This document shows positions 1 through 4,938 of a stretch of DNA of 20,012 nt, in pieces; positions within the stretch are counted from its first letter, which is position 1, and the number at the start of each line of letters is the position of its first letter. The DNA is from a virus: the IMG/VR virus record IMGVR_UViG_3300030451_002769, positions 1-20,012 of that record. The stretch is one strand, 5' to 3'. Below the pieces are notes generated by a model. That model had not been told where the DNA came from and did not search any database. It saw only the letters and a program-made list of their open reading frames with translations. Both the position numbers and the translations under genes were made by a program.

Positions 1-121
1 TCTTTGAAGGCAAAAATAGCGTGGGGTTAAAAGGAACCCTCACGCTATATCTGTTACCATTTTCATAACCACGAACTAGCAAACGATTGCCAGCTTGTTC
101 AACGTTTGTGTAGAACTTCAT
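1..121 (-). CDS. 43: DNA polymerase gp43, N-terminal fragment (partial)
   Basis: The first 40 codons of a gene that runs off the left edge. The product starts MKFYTNVEQAGNRLLVRGYE and continues through NPTLFLPSK, which is the pattern of the N-terminus of T4-type family B DNA polymerases (T4 gp43 starts MKEFYISIETVGNNI). In the T4 family this enzyme copies phage DNA and proofreads with its 3'-5' exonuclease; neither catalytic domain is inside the window. The ATG overlaps the stop of the upstream Sm-like gene as ATGA, and no clear Shine-Dalgarno is visible, so translational coupling is likely. A strong hairpin followed by five T residues lies within codons 25-38 and is listed separately. The identification rests on a short stretch plus context (RegA, gp62, gp44 and gp45 upstream), but that context is the expected one. 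Confidence 0.8.
   Translation of the reverse strand, partial: MKFYTNVEQAGNRLLVRGYENGNRYSVRVPFNPTLFLPSK
12..48 (-). other. terminator-like stem-loop inside the start of gp43
   Basis: Read on the minus strand, ATAGCGTG(A)GGGTT pairs with AACCCCACGCTAT around the 6-nt loop CCTTTT. That is 13 base pairs with one bulged A, and it is followed directly by TTTTT. It has the form of an intrinsic terminator or attenuator but lies wholly in the gp43 reading frame, about 75 nt after the ATG. Function is inferred only. Confidence 0.5.
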
Positions 122-375
122 TCAAGTGCTTTAATATAACGAGCAAGTAATTCCTTACTTGGATCAACTATAGTTGTAATGTCAGTAGATCTGACTGCGA
201 CCTCACGGTCATCAGAAAACTCTGGCCAACTATTCAAATTACCTTCTAAGTCTAACACAAAAGGATCATTAAGTATACAATCAGGGTCACCTGGTAAGGT
301 GTCTCCCTCCATCTCACTGACCTGTGCTACTAGCCACTGGTTGCTCAACCTCAGTAGGTTCGCCTGTATTTCCAT
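118..375 (-). CDS. Sm-like protein, third of three tandem copies (85 aa)
   Basis: A small acidic protein that shares the outline of its two upstream neighbours and of the gene at 15801-16217: a first strand block (LRLSNQWLVAQVSEMEG), a short strand ending in a P-F/Y pair (NDPFVLDL), a W-P-x-F-S motif, a strand block with conserved I (STDITTIVDP) and a C-terminal helix (KELLARYIKAL). That pattern fits the Sm/LSm barrel seen in a structurally characterised Sm-like family of putative cyanophage origin. The chosen ATG at 375 has a strong AGGAGG about 9 nt upstream; starting further upstream would only lengthen the overlap with the preceding gene, which is already 62 nt. The stop overlaps the gp43 start (ATGA). 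RNA binding is inferred from the fold; no RNA partner is known. This copy is the shortest and lacks the usual G in the first block. Confidence 0.7.
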   Translation of the reverse strand: MEIQANLLRLSNQWLVAQVSEMEGDTLPGDPDCILNDPFVLDLEGNLNSWPEFSDDREVAVRSTDITTIVDPSKELLARYIKALE

Positions 376-781
376 TTGGTCCTTCCTCCTCATTCCAGAA
401 TATTTGATCGTCTTGTAGACCAATTGTTTTTAGTCTAGCAACAAAGTTATCCAAGATATTATTATCTGGATAAACTACACTAATTATATGTTCTCCACCT
501 AAACGATGTTCTTCTACTGGAGAGAAAGGACACCATCTAGTGTAATTGATAGGAATAGTACCGTCTTCATTAGTCTCACCTAAAGTAAGTTTGAATGGAT
601 ACATCATACGATATCCGATAACTTTATTATCTTCATTATCAGTACGAACCTCACCAAAGATACAAAGAACATTATCACCTGTACCAAGGTTCACAATACG
701 AACATTGTGATTTGTTTTTAATTTAATCTGATCACCGAGTCCATCACCTGAAGGTGGCACTTGATTAGGAGTTGTTGTCAT
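314..781 (-). CDS. Sm-like protein, second of three tandem copies (155 aa)
   Basis: The N-terminus is a low-complexity T/P/G-rich leader of about 18 residues. It is followed by an Sm-like core: KTNHNVRIVNLGTGDNVLCI, a YPFKLTL strand, TRWCPFSPVEEH and a strand plus helix (HIISVVYPDNNILDNFVARL). The last 25 residues are acidic and disordered-looking (E, G, N, P, T and S rich). Start ATG at 781 is preceded by a weak GAG; it overlaps the preceding copy by 17 nt, and its own C-terminal coding overlaps the next copy by 62 nt. The W-x-PFS motif is shared with the copy at 765-1109, which supports duplication. Function is unknown; a nucleic-acid-binding ring protein is the inference. Confidence 0.7.
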   Translation of the reverse strand: MTTTPNQVPPSGDGLGDQIKLKTNHNVRIVNLGTGDNVLCIFGEVRTDNEDNKVIGYRMMYPFKLTLGETNEDGTIPINYTRWCPFSPVEEHRLGGEHIISVVYPDNNILDNFVARLKTIGLQDDQIFWNEEEGPNGNTGEPTEVEQPVASSTGQ

Positions 782-1109
782 TATTTGATTCTCGTTTAAT
801 TTGTGATACTTTTTCTTTCCAAGCATTCTCTAAGCCTGGTTCTGGTTTACTAATTGTCATTACCATATCATATGGAATCTTAAACTGCCAGTCTGTACTG
901 AATGGATTCCATTTACTAAACTTAACTTGGTATTCCATACCATACTGTTCAGTAAGATACTGTGGATTTTCACCAGCAAGATGGAGAATATATGGATCTT
1001 CCATAAGAAGACATATACCTTGCTTATCATCTTCATCCGAATTAAAGATTTCCTTTAACTCAGTAATAATTCGTTCACCAGTTTTTATTGTAACTACTGA
1101 TACTGCCAT
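765..1109 (-). CDS. Sm-like protein, first of three tandem copies (114 aa)
   Basis: The clearest Sm-like member of the cluster. It has an N-terminal VVTIKTGERIITELKEI block (strand-turn-strand with a central G), a LLMEDPYILHL strand, a KWNPFSTDWQF motif, a YDMVMTISKPEPGLE strand ending in P, and a C-terminal amphipathic helix. ATG at 1109 is preferred over TTG at 1115. It is the first gene after the terminator and sigma70-type promoter at 1131-1180, so it probably heads a short transcription unit that also contains the other two copies and DNA polymerase. Sm/LSm proteins elsewhere, including bacterial Hfq, bind U- or A-rich RNA as rings. Whether this one does is not known. The extension to 1115 would add only two residues. 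Confidence 0.72.
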   Translation of the reverse strand: MAVSVVTIKTGERIITELKEIFNSDEDDKQGICLLMEDPYILHLAGENPQYLTEQYGMEYQVKFSKWNPFSTDWQFKIPYDMVMTISKPEPGLENAWKEKVSQIKRESNNDNNS

Positions 1110-1130
1110 ATTCAATTATGAATTACGTTT

Positions 1131-1159
1131 ATTATAACACCAAAAAAGAAGAGAGTCAA
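1131..1159 (-). promoter_or_regulatory. sigma70-type promoter upstream of the Sm-like/gp43 unit
   Basis: On the minus strand, TTGACT (1159-1154) and TATAAT (1136-1131) are separated by exactly 17 nt, with TG one base before the -10 (extended -10). This is 5/6 and 6/6 to consensus. It lies 22 nt before the ATG at 1109. The -35 hexamer is embedded in the 3' arm of the terminator hairpin of the upstream unit. Confidence 0.75.
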
Positions 1160-1179
1160 CTGATTGCCAGTTGCTCTCT
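1142..1179 (-). terminator. intrinsic terminator after hsp20
   Basis: On the minus strand, AGAGAGCAACTG pairs with CAGTTGACTCTCT around the loop GCAAT (12 bp with one bulged A) and is followed by TCTTTTTT. It starts about 10 nt after the hsp20 stop codon and overlaps the promoter of the next unit. Confidence 0.85.
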
Positions 1180-1189
1180 TACTATGTGT

Positions 1190-1630
1190 TTATTTAGAAG
1201 CTTGTAATTCCTTGTTTCCTGAGAACCAAATCTTCTTTTGCTTTTCTTTTGGTACGATCTTCTGTACTGTAATAGTCAGCATACCATCTTTATAATCTAC
1301 TTCCTTAACTTCAGTATCTTCACCTAACTGCCAACTCTTACTAAAGGATCTAGAAGCGATTCCTTTATGAGCATATTTTACTTCTTCTTTATCTGTAGGA
1401 TAAGATCTAATCGTTAAGATGTTTTCTTCTGTTGATACTTCAATATCTTCTTTTGCGAATCCTGCAAGAGCAACTTCCAATATGGTTCTATTATCAGATC
1501 CAGTAATGATGTTGTATGGTGGGTAATTTGTTCCACCTGATGCGAAAGCTGCGAGTCTGTTGATTCTATTGATTTCATTATCAAAACCTAACATGTATGG
1601 GGTATAGGTTTCCCAGTCAAATGTTACCAT
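1190..1630 (-). CDS. hsp20: small heat shock protein (Hsp20/alpha-crystallin, IbpA-like)
   Basis: A 146-aa protein with an alpha-crystallin domain at about residues 35-125: YPPYNI at 36-41, LEVALAGFAKEDIEV, HKGIASRSFSKSWQL (the IbpA-type HKGIA-R-F-F segment) at 88-102 and DGMLTITV at 115-122. The C-terminal tail is short and lacks a clear I-x-I/V anchor. Small heat shock proteins are ATP-independent holdases that keep unfolding proteins soluble. Hsp20 is a common gene of T4-like cyanophages next to the replication genes, where help with virion assembly or stressed host proteins has been suggested but not shown. The start is supported by AAGGAGG 8 nt upstream of ATG. It is separated from RegA by 114 nt of non-coding sequence and followed by a terminator, so it is the last gene of its unit. 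Confidence 0.93.
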   Translation of the reverse strand: MVTFDWETYTPYMLGFDNEINRINRLAAFASGGTNYPPYNIITGSDNRTILEVALAGFAKEDIEVSTEENILTIRSYPTDKEEVKYAHKGIASRSFSKSWQLGEDTEVKEVDYKDGMLTITVQKIVPKEKQKKIWFSGNKELQASK

Positions 1631-1744
1631 CGTAGTGTCCTCCTTGAGCGACGTATGTTTATGTGACCCCTAAGGCATCACAATATTATTTAAACATAAA
1701 ACTCTTAAAGGATGGTACGTGAAACCCAATGTAAATACTACGGT

Positions 1745-2176
1745 TTATGCTACTTCTTGTTTCTTTCTTCCAATATTATATTTGGATTCAAGCGTCCATT
1801 CACCTTTCTCTTTAAATGAAAGAACTTTAATTTGATTGAGGGGAGCTAGTTCAGCAATTTTTGCTTTACTTGGAATGTCAATATTTACTAAACCCCAATC
1901 ACATAATAATTGTACTATTCTATTTCTTCTTTGGATATCATTCGTTGATAGATTTGTTTTTTTACCATCAAGTGCGAAGAGTTCCTTGAAGTGTACAATA
2001 AAATATCTGCCTTGCTTATGAAGAATATGACATGATTGATATATCTTCTTTTCTTTTCTACTTGCTACACCAATTCTAGTTAAAGTCTCTCTCACCTTCA
2101 GAAAATCATCTGGTTCGTTAAGACTGACTTCAACCATATCGGTTTGTTTCCAGTCAAATTCAATTTCACCTGCCAT
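1745..2176 (-). CDS. regA: RegA translational repressor
   Basis: A 143-aa protein matching T4 RegA closely in a core that reads VSLNEPDDFLKVRETLTRIG, followed by IYQSCHILHKQGRYFIVHFKELF, RRNRIVQLLCDWGLV and KYNIG at the C-terminus. In T4, RegA binds the ribosome binding sites of many early mRNAs, including its own, and blocks translation; this protein keeps the overall layout. The ATG at 2176 has AGGTGG about 9 nt upstream and is preferred over a GTG at 2185. About 13 residues precede the T4-like start of the core (MVEVSLNEP), so it carries a short N-terminal extension. It overlaps gp62 by 11 nt, as expected for the 44-62-regA order. Confidence 0.95.
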   Translation of the reverse strand: MAGEIEFDWKQTDMVEVSLNEPDDFLKVRETLTRIGVASRKEKKIYQSCHILHKQGRYFIVHFKELFALDGKKTNLSTNDIQRRNRIVQLLCDWGLVNIDIPSKAKIAELAPLNQIKVLSFKEKGEWTLESKYNIGRKKQEVA

Positions 2177-2555
2177 TGTTACCACCTTTGCTCAATGATT
2201 TTTTAATAATATCTAGTTGATCCTTGGTGAGAATCCTGAGAGCTTGGAGTGCCTTATCGTCATTATAACCATAATACTCTTTAACTAATTCAAGACAATC
2301 AATAGAATCTTTCCTAGTCCAAGGAGAGAACCTCTTCCTCGGTTTCACACTATTTATTAAAAAATCATATTGCATCTTCTTTGGTATATTAGGATACTTA
2401 TTCATCTCATTAGCAAATAAGATGGTATCCATAAAAGAAGAAAGGCAGCGATTAATTACATATGCTGGATACTTTCTAGCAGCATCAGGATCATCATCCA
2501 ATATATTCTTTTTGGATTGATTGATGCTGTATAGGTAATCTTTTAGTTGGTACAT
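2166..2555 (-). CDS. 62: clamp loader small subunit gp62
   Basis: A 129-aa protein, much shorter than T4 gp62 (187 aa) but similar in length and pattern to the cyanophage gp62 group: YPAYVINRCLSSFMDTILFA near the N-terminus (T4 gp62 has a comparable segment around YSKFMVENALSQFPE), then MQYDFLINSVKPRKRFSPW, and KEYYGYNDDKALQALRIL. gp62 joins four gp44 subunits to form the loader that opens and loads the gp45 clamp. In T4 gene 62 follows gene 44 directly; here 3.2 kb of other genes separate them. The start ATG at 2555 lies inside the end of the upstream membrane-protein gene (62-nt overlap), and the stop overlaps regA. Confidence 0.85.
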   Translation of the reverse strand: MYQLKDYLYSINQSKKNILDDDPDAARKYPAYVINRCLSSFMDTILFANEMNKYPNIPKKMQYDFLINSVKPRKRFSPWTRKDSIDCLELVKEYYGYNDDKALQALRILTKDQLDIIKKSLSKGGNNGR

Positions 2556-2718
2556 TATTCCAGTGACGGATTACTCCGCTAATAATAAAACAGTTAGTAA
2601 CAAGATAAGAGATGAATATAATAGTCCGTACCACAACAACGTAATTGTCATATTTTTCTGTCTTGTCATCAGAAAAACTTCCTAATGCATATTTCCATAC
2701 TTTCCAAACCTGAGTCAA
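2494..2718 (-). CDS. small membrane protein, TTG start (74 aa)
   Basis: No known function. After an N-terminal segment VWKVWKYALGSFSDDKTEKY it has one hydrophobic segment VVVVRTIIFISYLVTNCFIISGVI (about residues 27-50), followed by RHW and a polar tail. A TTG at 2718 is the likely start: GGGAGG lies about 10 nt upstream and the TTG overlaps the stop of the preceding tiny gene (TTGA). An ATG at 2754 is in frame but lies inside that tiny gene, has no good ribosome site, and would add an unlikely MLFCISLGG leader. The reading frame continues 62 nt into gp62; a family whose members end just after RHWN would make this tail a recent extension. The segment resembles a protein I recall as common in T4-like cyanophages. 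Confidence 0.7.
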   Translation of the reverse strand: MTQVWKVWKYALGSFSDDKTEKYDNYVVVVRTIIFISYLVTNCFIISGVIRHWNNVPTKRLPIQHQSIQKEYIG

Positions 2719-2798
2719 CCCTTCTTTTCCTCCCAAAGATATACAAAATAACATCCTAGTATAACCCAGAATGCTATTTCTAATCCATAATTATTCAT
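2715..2798 (-). CDS. tiny membrane protein (27 aa)
   Basis: ATG at 2798 to TGA at 2715. The product MNNYGLEIAFWVILGCYFVY is followed by LWEEKKG: one hydrophobic helix flanked by an acidic/lysine-rich C-terminus. The ATG overlaps the end of the upstream 59-aa gene (its TAA lies within ATGAATAA), with AGGAG about 8 nt before it, and its TGA forms TTGA with the next gene. This tight coupling and the sensible composition argue for a real gene; length alone would not. Function is unknown. Confidence 0.55.
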   Translation of the reverse strand: MNNYGLEIAFWVILGCYFVYLWEEKKG

Positions 2799-2970
2799 TT
2801 AATAACTCCTGTGGTAACTTAGAAAACCCTTGAGTAGTACGACGATGCCATAACTCTTGTACACCATCTTCTTCAAGTTCAGTTAATTTATCTTGAATCT
2901 TTTTTAGTTCTTCTTCATTGTAAAGCCAAGGTTGTTCCAACGCTTTCCTCAATGCTGCTTTTGGTTTCAT
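2791..2970 (-). CDS. hypothetical protein (59 aa)
   Basis: Unrecognised small, charged, helical protein: MKPKAALRKALEQPWLYNEE leads into a predicted coiled helix (ELKKIQDKLTELEED) and a tail WHRRTTQGFSKLPQELLNE. ATG at 2970 is chosen; a TTG three codons upstream is the only other option. The start lies 56 nt inside the end of purN, and no Shine-Dalgarno is obvious. It sits in a run of small cyanophage-type genes. Confidence 0.6.
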   Translation of the reverse strand: MKPKAALRKALEQPWLYNEEELKKIQDKLTELEEDGVQELWHRRTTQGFSKLPQELLNE

Positions 2971-3490
2971 AATTTGCAAACTGATTAATAACTAATGGTA
3001 AAAGTCTGTATTCTGCTCTCTGTATACGATGAGTCAAAGTCTCTACCGTATCCTCTGGAGATATATGAACTCTACTTTGTTCTATTATATCACCTCCGTC
3101 AAGCTCTTCATTGACATAGTGTACTGTACATCCAGTAACTCTATCACCTGATTCTAATGCTTGTTCTACTGCGTGCATTCCTTTATACTTTGGAAGTAAT
3201 GAAGGATGAACATTTATAATAGGTGCAGGGAAAGAGTAAGGATTCTTAATAATTCTCATATAGCCAGCAAGAACTATAAGATCAACTCTCCATACTTTAA
3301 ATAATTCTATCATTTTATCTTCATCATTGTGAGGAAGATAACAATGTGGGATGCCAAATTTCTCTGCTCTTTTAGCAGCTCCACATTTCTTTTTGTTGTG
3401 AATCATTATCACAACTTCGTGAGACCATACAGAACGTAGTATGTTCTCAAAGTTAGTGCCCTTTCCAGAACACATAACACCTATTCTCAT
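2915..3490 (-). CDS. purN: phosphoribosylglycinamide formyltransferase PurN
   Basis: A 191-aa GAR transformylase that moves a formyl group from 10-formyl-THF to GAR in purine synthesis. It shows the expected landmarks: MRIGVMCSGKGTNFENIL at the N-terminus (phosphate-binding loop), INVHPSLLPKYKG with N93 and H95 in the positions of the E. coli catalytic N106 and H108, and VHYVNEELDGGDIIEQ with D131 matching D144. The length fits the bacterial enzyme (about 190-210 aa). AAGGA precedes the ATG at a slightly long spacing. Phage purine genes are thought to boost nucleotide supply for replication of AT-rich genomes; that role here is inference. It lies in the cargo block between gp44 and gp62. Confidence 0.93.
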   Translation of the reverse strand: MRIGVMCSGKGTNFENILRSVWSHEVVIMIHNKKKCGAAKRAEKFGIPHCYLPHNDEDKMIELFKVWRVDLIVLAGYMRIIKNPYSFPAPIINVHPSLLPKYKGMHAVEQALESGDRVTGCTVHYVNEELDGGDIIEQSRVHISPEDTVETLTHRIQRAEYRLLPLVINQFANYETKSSIEESVGTTLALQ

Positions 3491-3502
3491 GATAGTAGTT
3501 CC

Positions 3503-4114
3503 TTAAACAGAATTTACGTTGAAGTGAGGAGCAAAATCTAAAGTAGATGTATCATAAGGTGGTCCGAAAAACCACGCTACTAATGATTTTCTGACTCCTG
3601 ATTTTACAGGACGTACTCTATGCCAATAATCTGACAAAAAGAATAATGCTTCTCCTTTTAAACACCTAAATGTTTTGTGTCTTTCTGGATGAGCATCAGG
3701 TCCATAAACTTCAAGATCTAATTCACCGCCTTCATATTCATCAGGATTAGAAAGAAAAAGACTCATGCTTATCTTTCTAGTGATGTTATTTTCAATTTCT
3801 GGAAATTGATCTACATGCCATTTAAAATAATCACCTTCGGTATATGTTGCATATTGTATTGCTTCACAACCTACAATGTTTAGATTCCATCTAGCAGCAC
3901 GATTAACTTCCATAACGATCTCACCAAACATTTTGATGACATCTTTATCTTGTACCCAAGTGTTCGTACTTTTACGAACATCTTCTTGATATTGACTTCC
4001 CTGTACTAGAGAAGCTTCAGCAGGTTCTAGTTCATCACTAGTCAATGCTTTAGTAATGGTATTCATAGCACCCTCATTAAGGGTTACTACTTTGAACATA
4101 CTACCGTAATTCAT
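3503..4114 (-). CDS. 2OG-Fe(II) oxygenase, PKHD/prolyl-4-hydroxylase type
   Basis: A 203-aa protein with a complete iron and 2-oxoglutarate site: H100-x-D102 in FKWHVDQF, distal H165 in YWHRVRPV and R175 in GVRKSLVAWFFG, with the GGELDLE strand at 129-135. These residues define the double-stranded beta-helix dioxygenases related to PKHD hydroxylases (PiuC-like) and prolyl 4-hydroxylases. Such genes are frequent in marine T4-like phages; substrates are unknown, with protein or nucleic acid hydroxylation as candidates. The start has TAGG about 8 nt upstream, and 35 nt of non-coding sequence with a TATAAT-like element precedes it. It is followed by purN after 12 nt. Confidence 0.9.
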   Translation of the reverse strand: MNYGSMFKVVTLNEGAMNTITKALTSDELEPAEASLVQGSQYQEDVRKSTNTWVQDKDVIKMFGEIVMEVNRAARWNLNIVGCEAIQYATYTEGDYFKWHVDQFPEIENNITRKISMSLFLSNPDEYEGGELDLEVYGPDAHPERHKTFRCLKGEALFFLSDYWHRVRPVKSGVRKSLVAWFFGPPYDTSTLDFAPHFNVNSV

Positions 4115-4120
4115 ATTAAC

Positions 4121-4140
4121 CTACTATTTTTAATTATATA
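4121..4140 (-). promoter_or_regulatory. possible -10 element before the 2OG oxygenase gene
   Basis: The short gap between 4115 and 4149 contains TATATAATT on the minus strand, which includes a perfect TATAAT, but no acceptable -35 hexamer at 16-18 nt. It is one of the few non-coding gaps in the cargo block. Confidence 0.3.
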
Positions 4141-4149
4141 ATCAGAACA

Positions 4150-4359
4150 CTAACTTATTGCTTTTTCAGCATTCGTAGATACATGTTTCGTAGTATTACT
4201 TCTAGTTCTGTTAATAATAGAAATAAACTTATCACCAGCAAATGTGCCAGCAAGACATACATCTATCTCATCACCATCTTTCCAGTTAACTTCACCATTC
4301 ATTTTGGTGTGTTGCATTGCTATTGCAATCTTATCAATTACTTCTTGTGTAAGTCTCAT
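4150..4359 (-). CDS. hypothetical protein (69 aa)
   Basis: Unrecognised. The product MRLTQEVIDKIAIAMQHTKM starts with an amphipathic helix and continues NGEVNWKDGDEIDVCLAGTF-AGDKFISIINRTR, a likely small alpha/beta fold with a polar N-terminal helix. The ATG at 4359 overlaps the stop of the upstream tiny membrane gene as ATGA, which fixes the start; an in-frame ATG at 4440 would bury it in another gene with an implausible leader. I have a general memory of similar proteins in cyanophages but cannot name a family. Confidence 0.65.
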   Translation of the reverse strand: MRLTQEVIDKIAIAMQHTKMNGEVNWKDGDEIDVCLAGTFAGDKFISIINRTRSNTTKHVSTNAEKAIS

Positions 4360-4478
4360 TGTAAATACTCTACTATTTTTAATATCCCATAAGCTGTGAA
4401 TACTTGTGGAACAATAAATGCTACCATTGCTATGACCCAAAAGACATAGTAATAGTTTTCTTTATTTTGTGTCCTCAT
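4356..4478 (-). CDS. tiny membrane protein (40 aa)
   Basis: ATG at 4478 to TGA at 4356. After the polar MRTQNKENYY, the segment YVFWVIAMVAFIVPQVFTAY is a single hydrophobic helix, and GILKIVEYLQ closes the chain. Both ends are joined to neighbours by ATGA overlaps (with the 107-aa gene upstream and the 69-aa gene downstream). That coupling in one continuous chain is the main reason to accept such a short gene. Function unknown. Confidence 0.6.
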   Translation of the reverse strand: MRTQNKENYYYVFWVIAMVAFIVPQVFTAYGILKIVEYLQ

Positions 4479-4798
4479 TGATAATATCCTGGATTGTAAG
4501 AACTGTCTTCCTTAGTCCATCTTTCATAAGATGGTTCTGGGTCATCAATGCTATGCTGAAATTTTTCTGTATCAAAATATGATACACCAGTCTTACCTTC
4601 TCTTTCGTCTAGAACTTCATTGATAAGGATTTTCATTTCCTTAACATAACTTTCAGTAAACAGTCTCCTAGGTGTGATGACTGCTTTAGGTAGTTCCTTA
4701 CGTTGGTTTTCTATTGGTTTAGGTTGCTTCCATAAACCTGTCTTAGGATCTTTCTCTGGTGGAAGATCAAGACTCATTCCTTGGGTATCTATTTTCAT
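4475..4798 (-). CDS. hypothetical protein (107 aa)
   Basis: Unrecognised hydrophilic protein. It starts MKIDTQGMSLDLPPEKDPKT with a proline-rich leader, has a helical middle (ESYVKEMKILINEVLDEREG) and an acidic, tyrosine-rich tail ending NPGYYQ. It looks like a soluble adaptor or largely unstructured protein, with no catalytic motif. Start and stop both sit in ATGA overlaps with their neighbours (47-aa gene upstream, 40-aa gene downstream). Confidence 0.65.
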   Translation of the reverse strand: MKIDTQGMSLDLPPEKDPKTGLWKQPKPIENQRKELPKAVITPRRLFTESYVKEMKILINEVLDEREGKTGVSYFDTEKFQHSIDDPEPSYERWTKEDSSYNPGYYQ

Positions 4799-4938
4799 GT
4801 GAATACAGCATTAACACCAACTACTTTAGCATTGGGATTACGTGCAAGTGCAACTTCACGAGCTTCTGCATAATCACGTGCATGTACAGTTTCTGTAAAG
4901 AGTTTACCTGCAACATAGAGTTTTACTTCACATTTCAT
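4795..4938 (-). CDS. hypothetical small protein (47 aa), cyanophage-type
   Basis: ATG at 4938 to TGA at 4795. The product MKCEVKLYVAGKLFTETVHA is followed by RDYAEAREVALARNPNAKVVGVNAVFT: strand-strand-helix-strand, a compact small fold. It resembles a short protein I recall as widespread in T4-like cyanophages, of unknown function. It overlaps the end of the dam gene by 11 nt and the 107-aa gene by 4 nt. Confidence 0.72.
   Translation of the reverse strand: MKCEVKLYVAGKLFTETVHARDYAEAREVALARNPNAKVVGVNAVFT

Noticed and set aside
1631-1744. Possible late promoter TTTAAATA before hsp20.
   Set aside because: One mismatch to TATAAATA in AT-rich DNA, with no second element; too weak to list.
4360-4440. 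Longer version of the 69-aa protein starting at an in-frame ATG at 4440.
   Set aside because: The extra part is the out-of-frame copy of the tiny membrane gene at 4356-4478; the ATGA overlap favours the shorter form.
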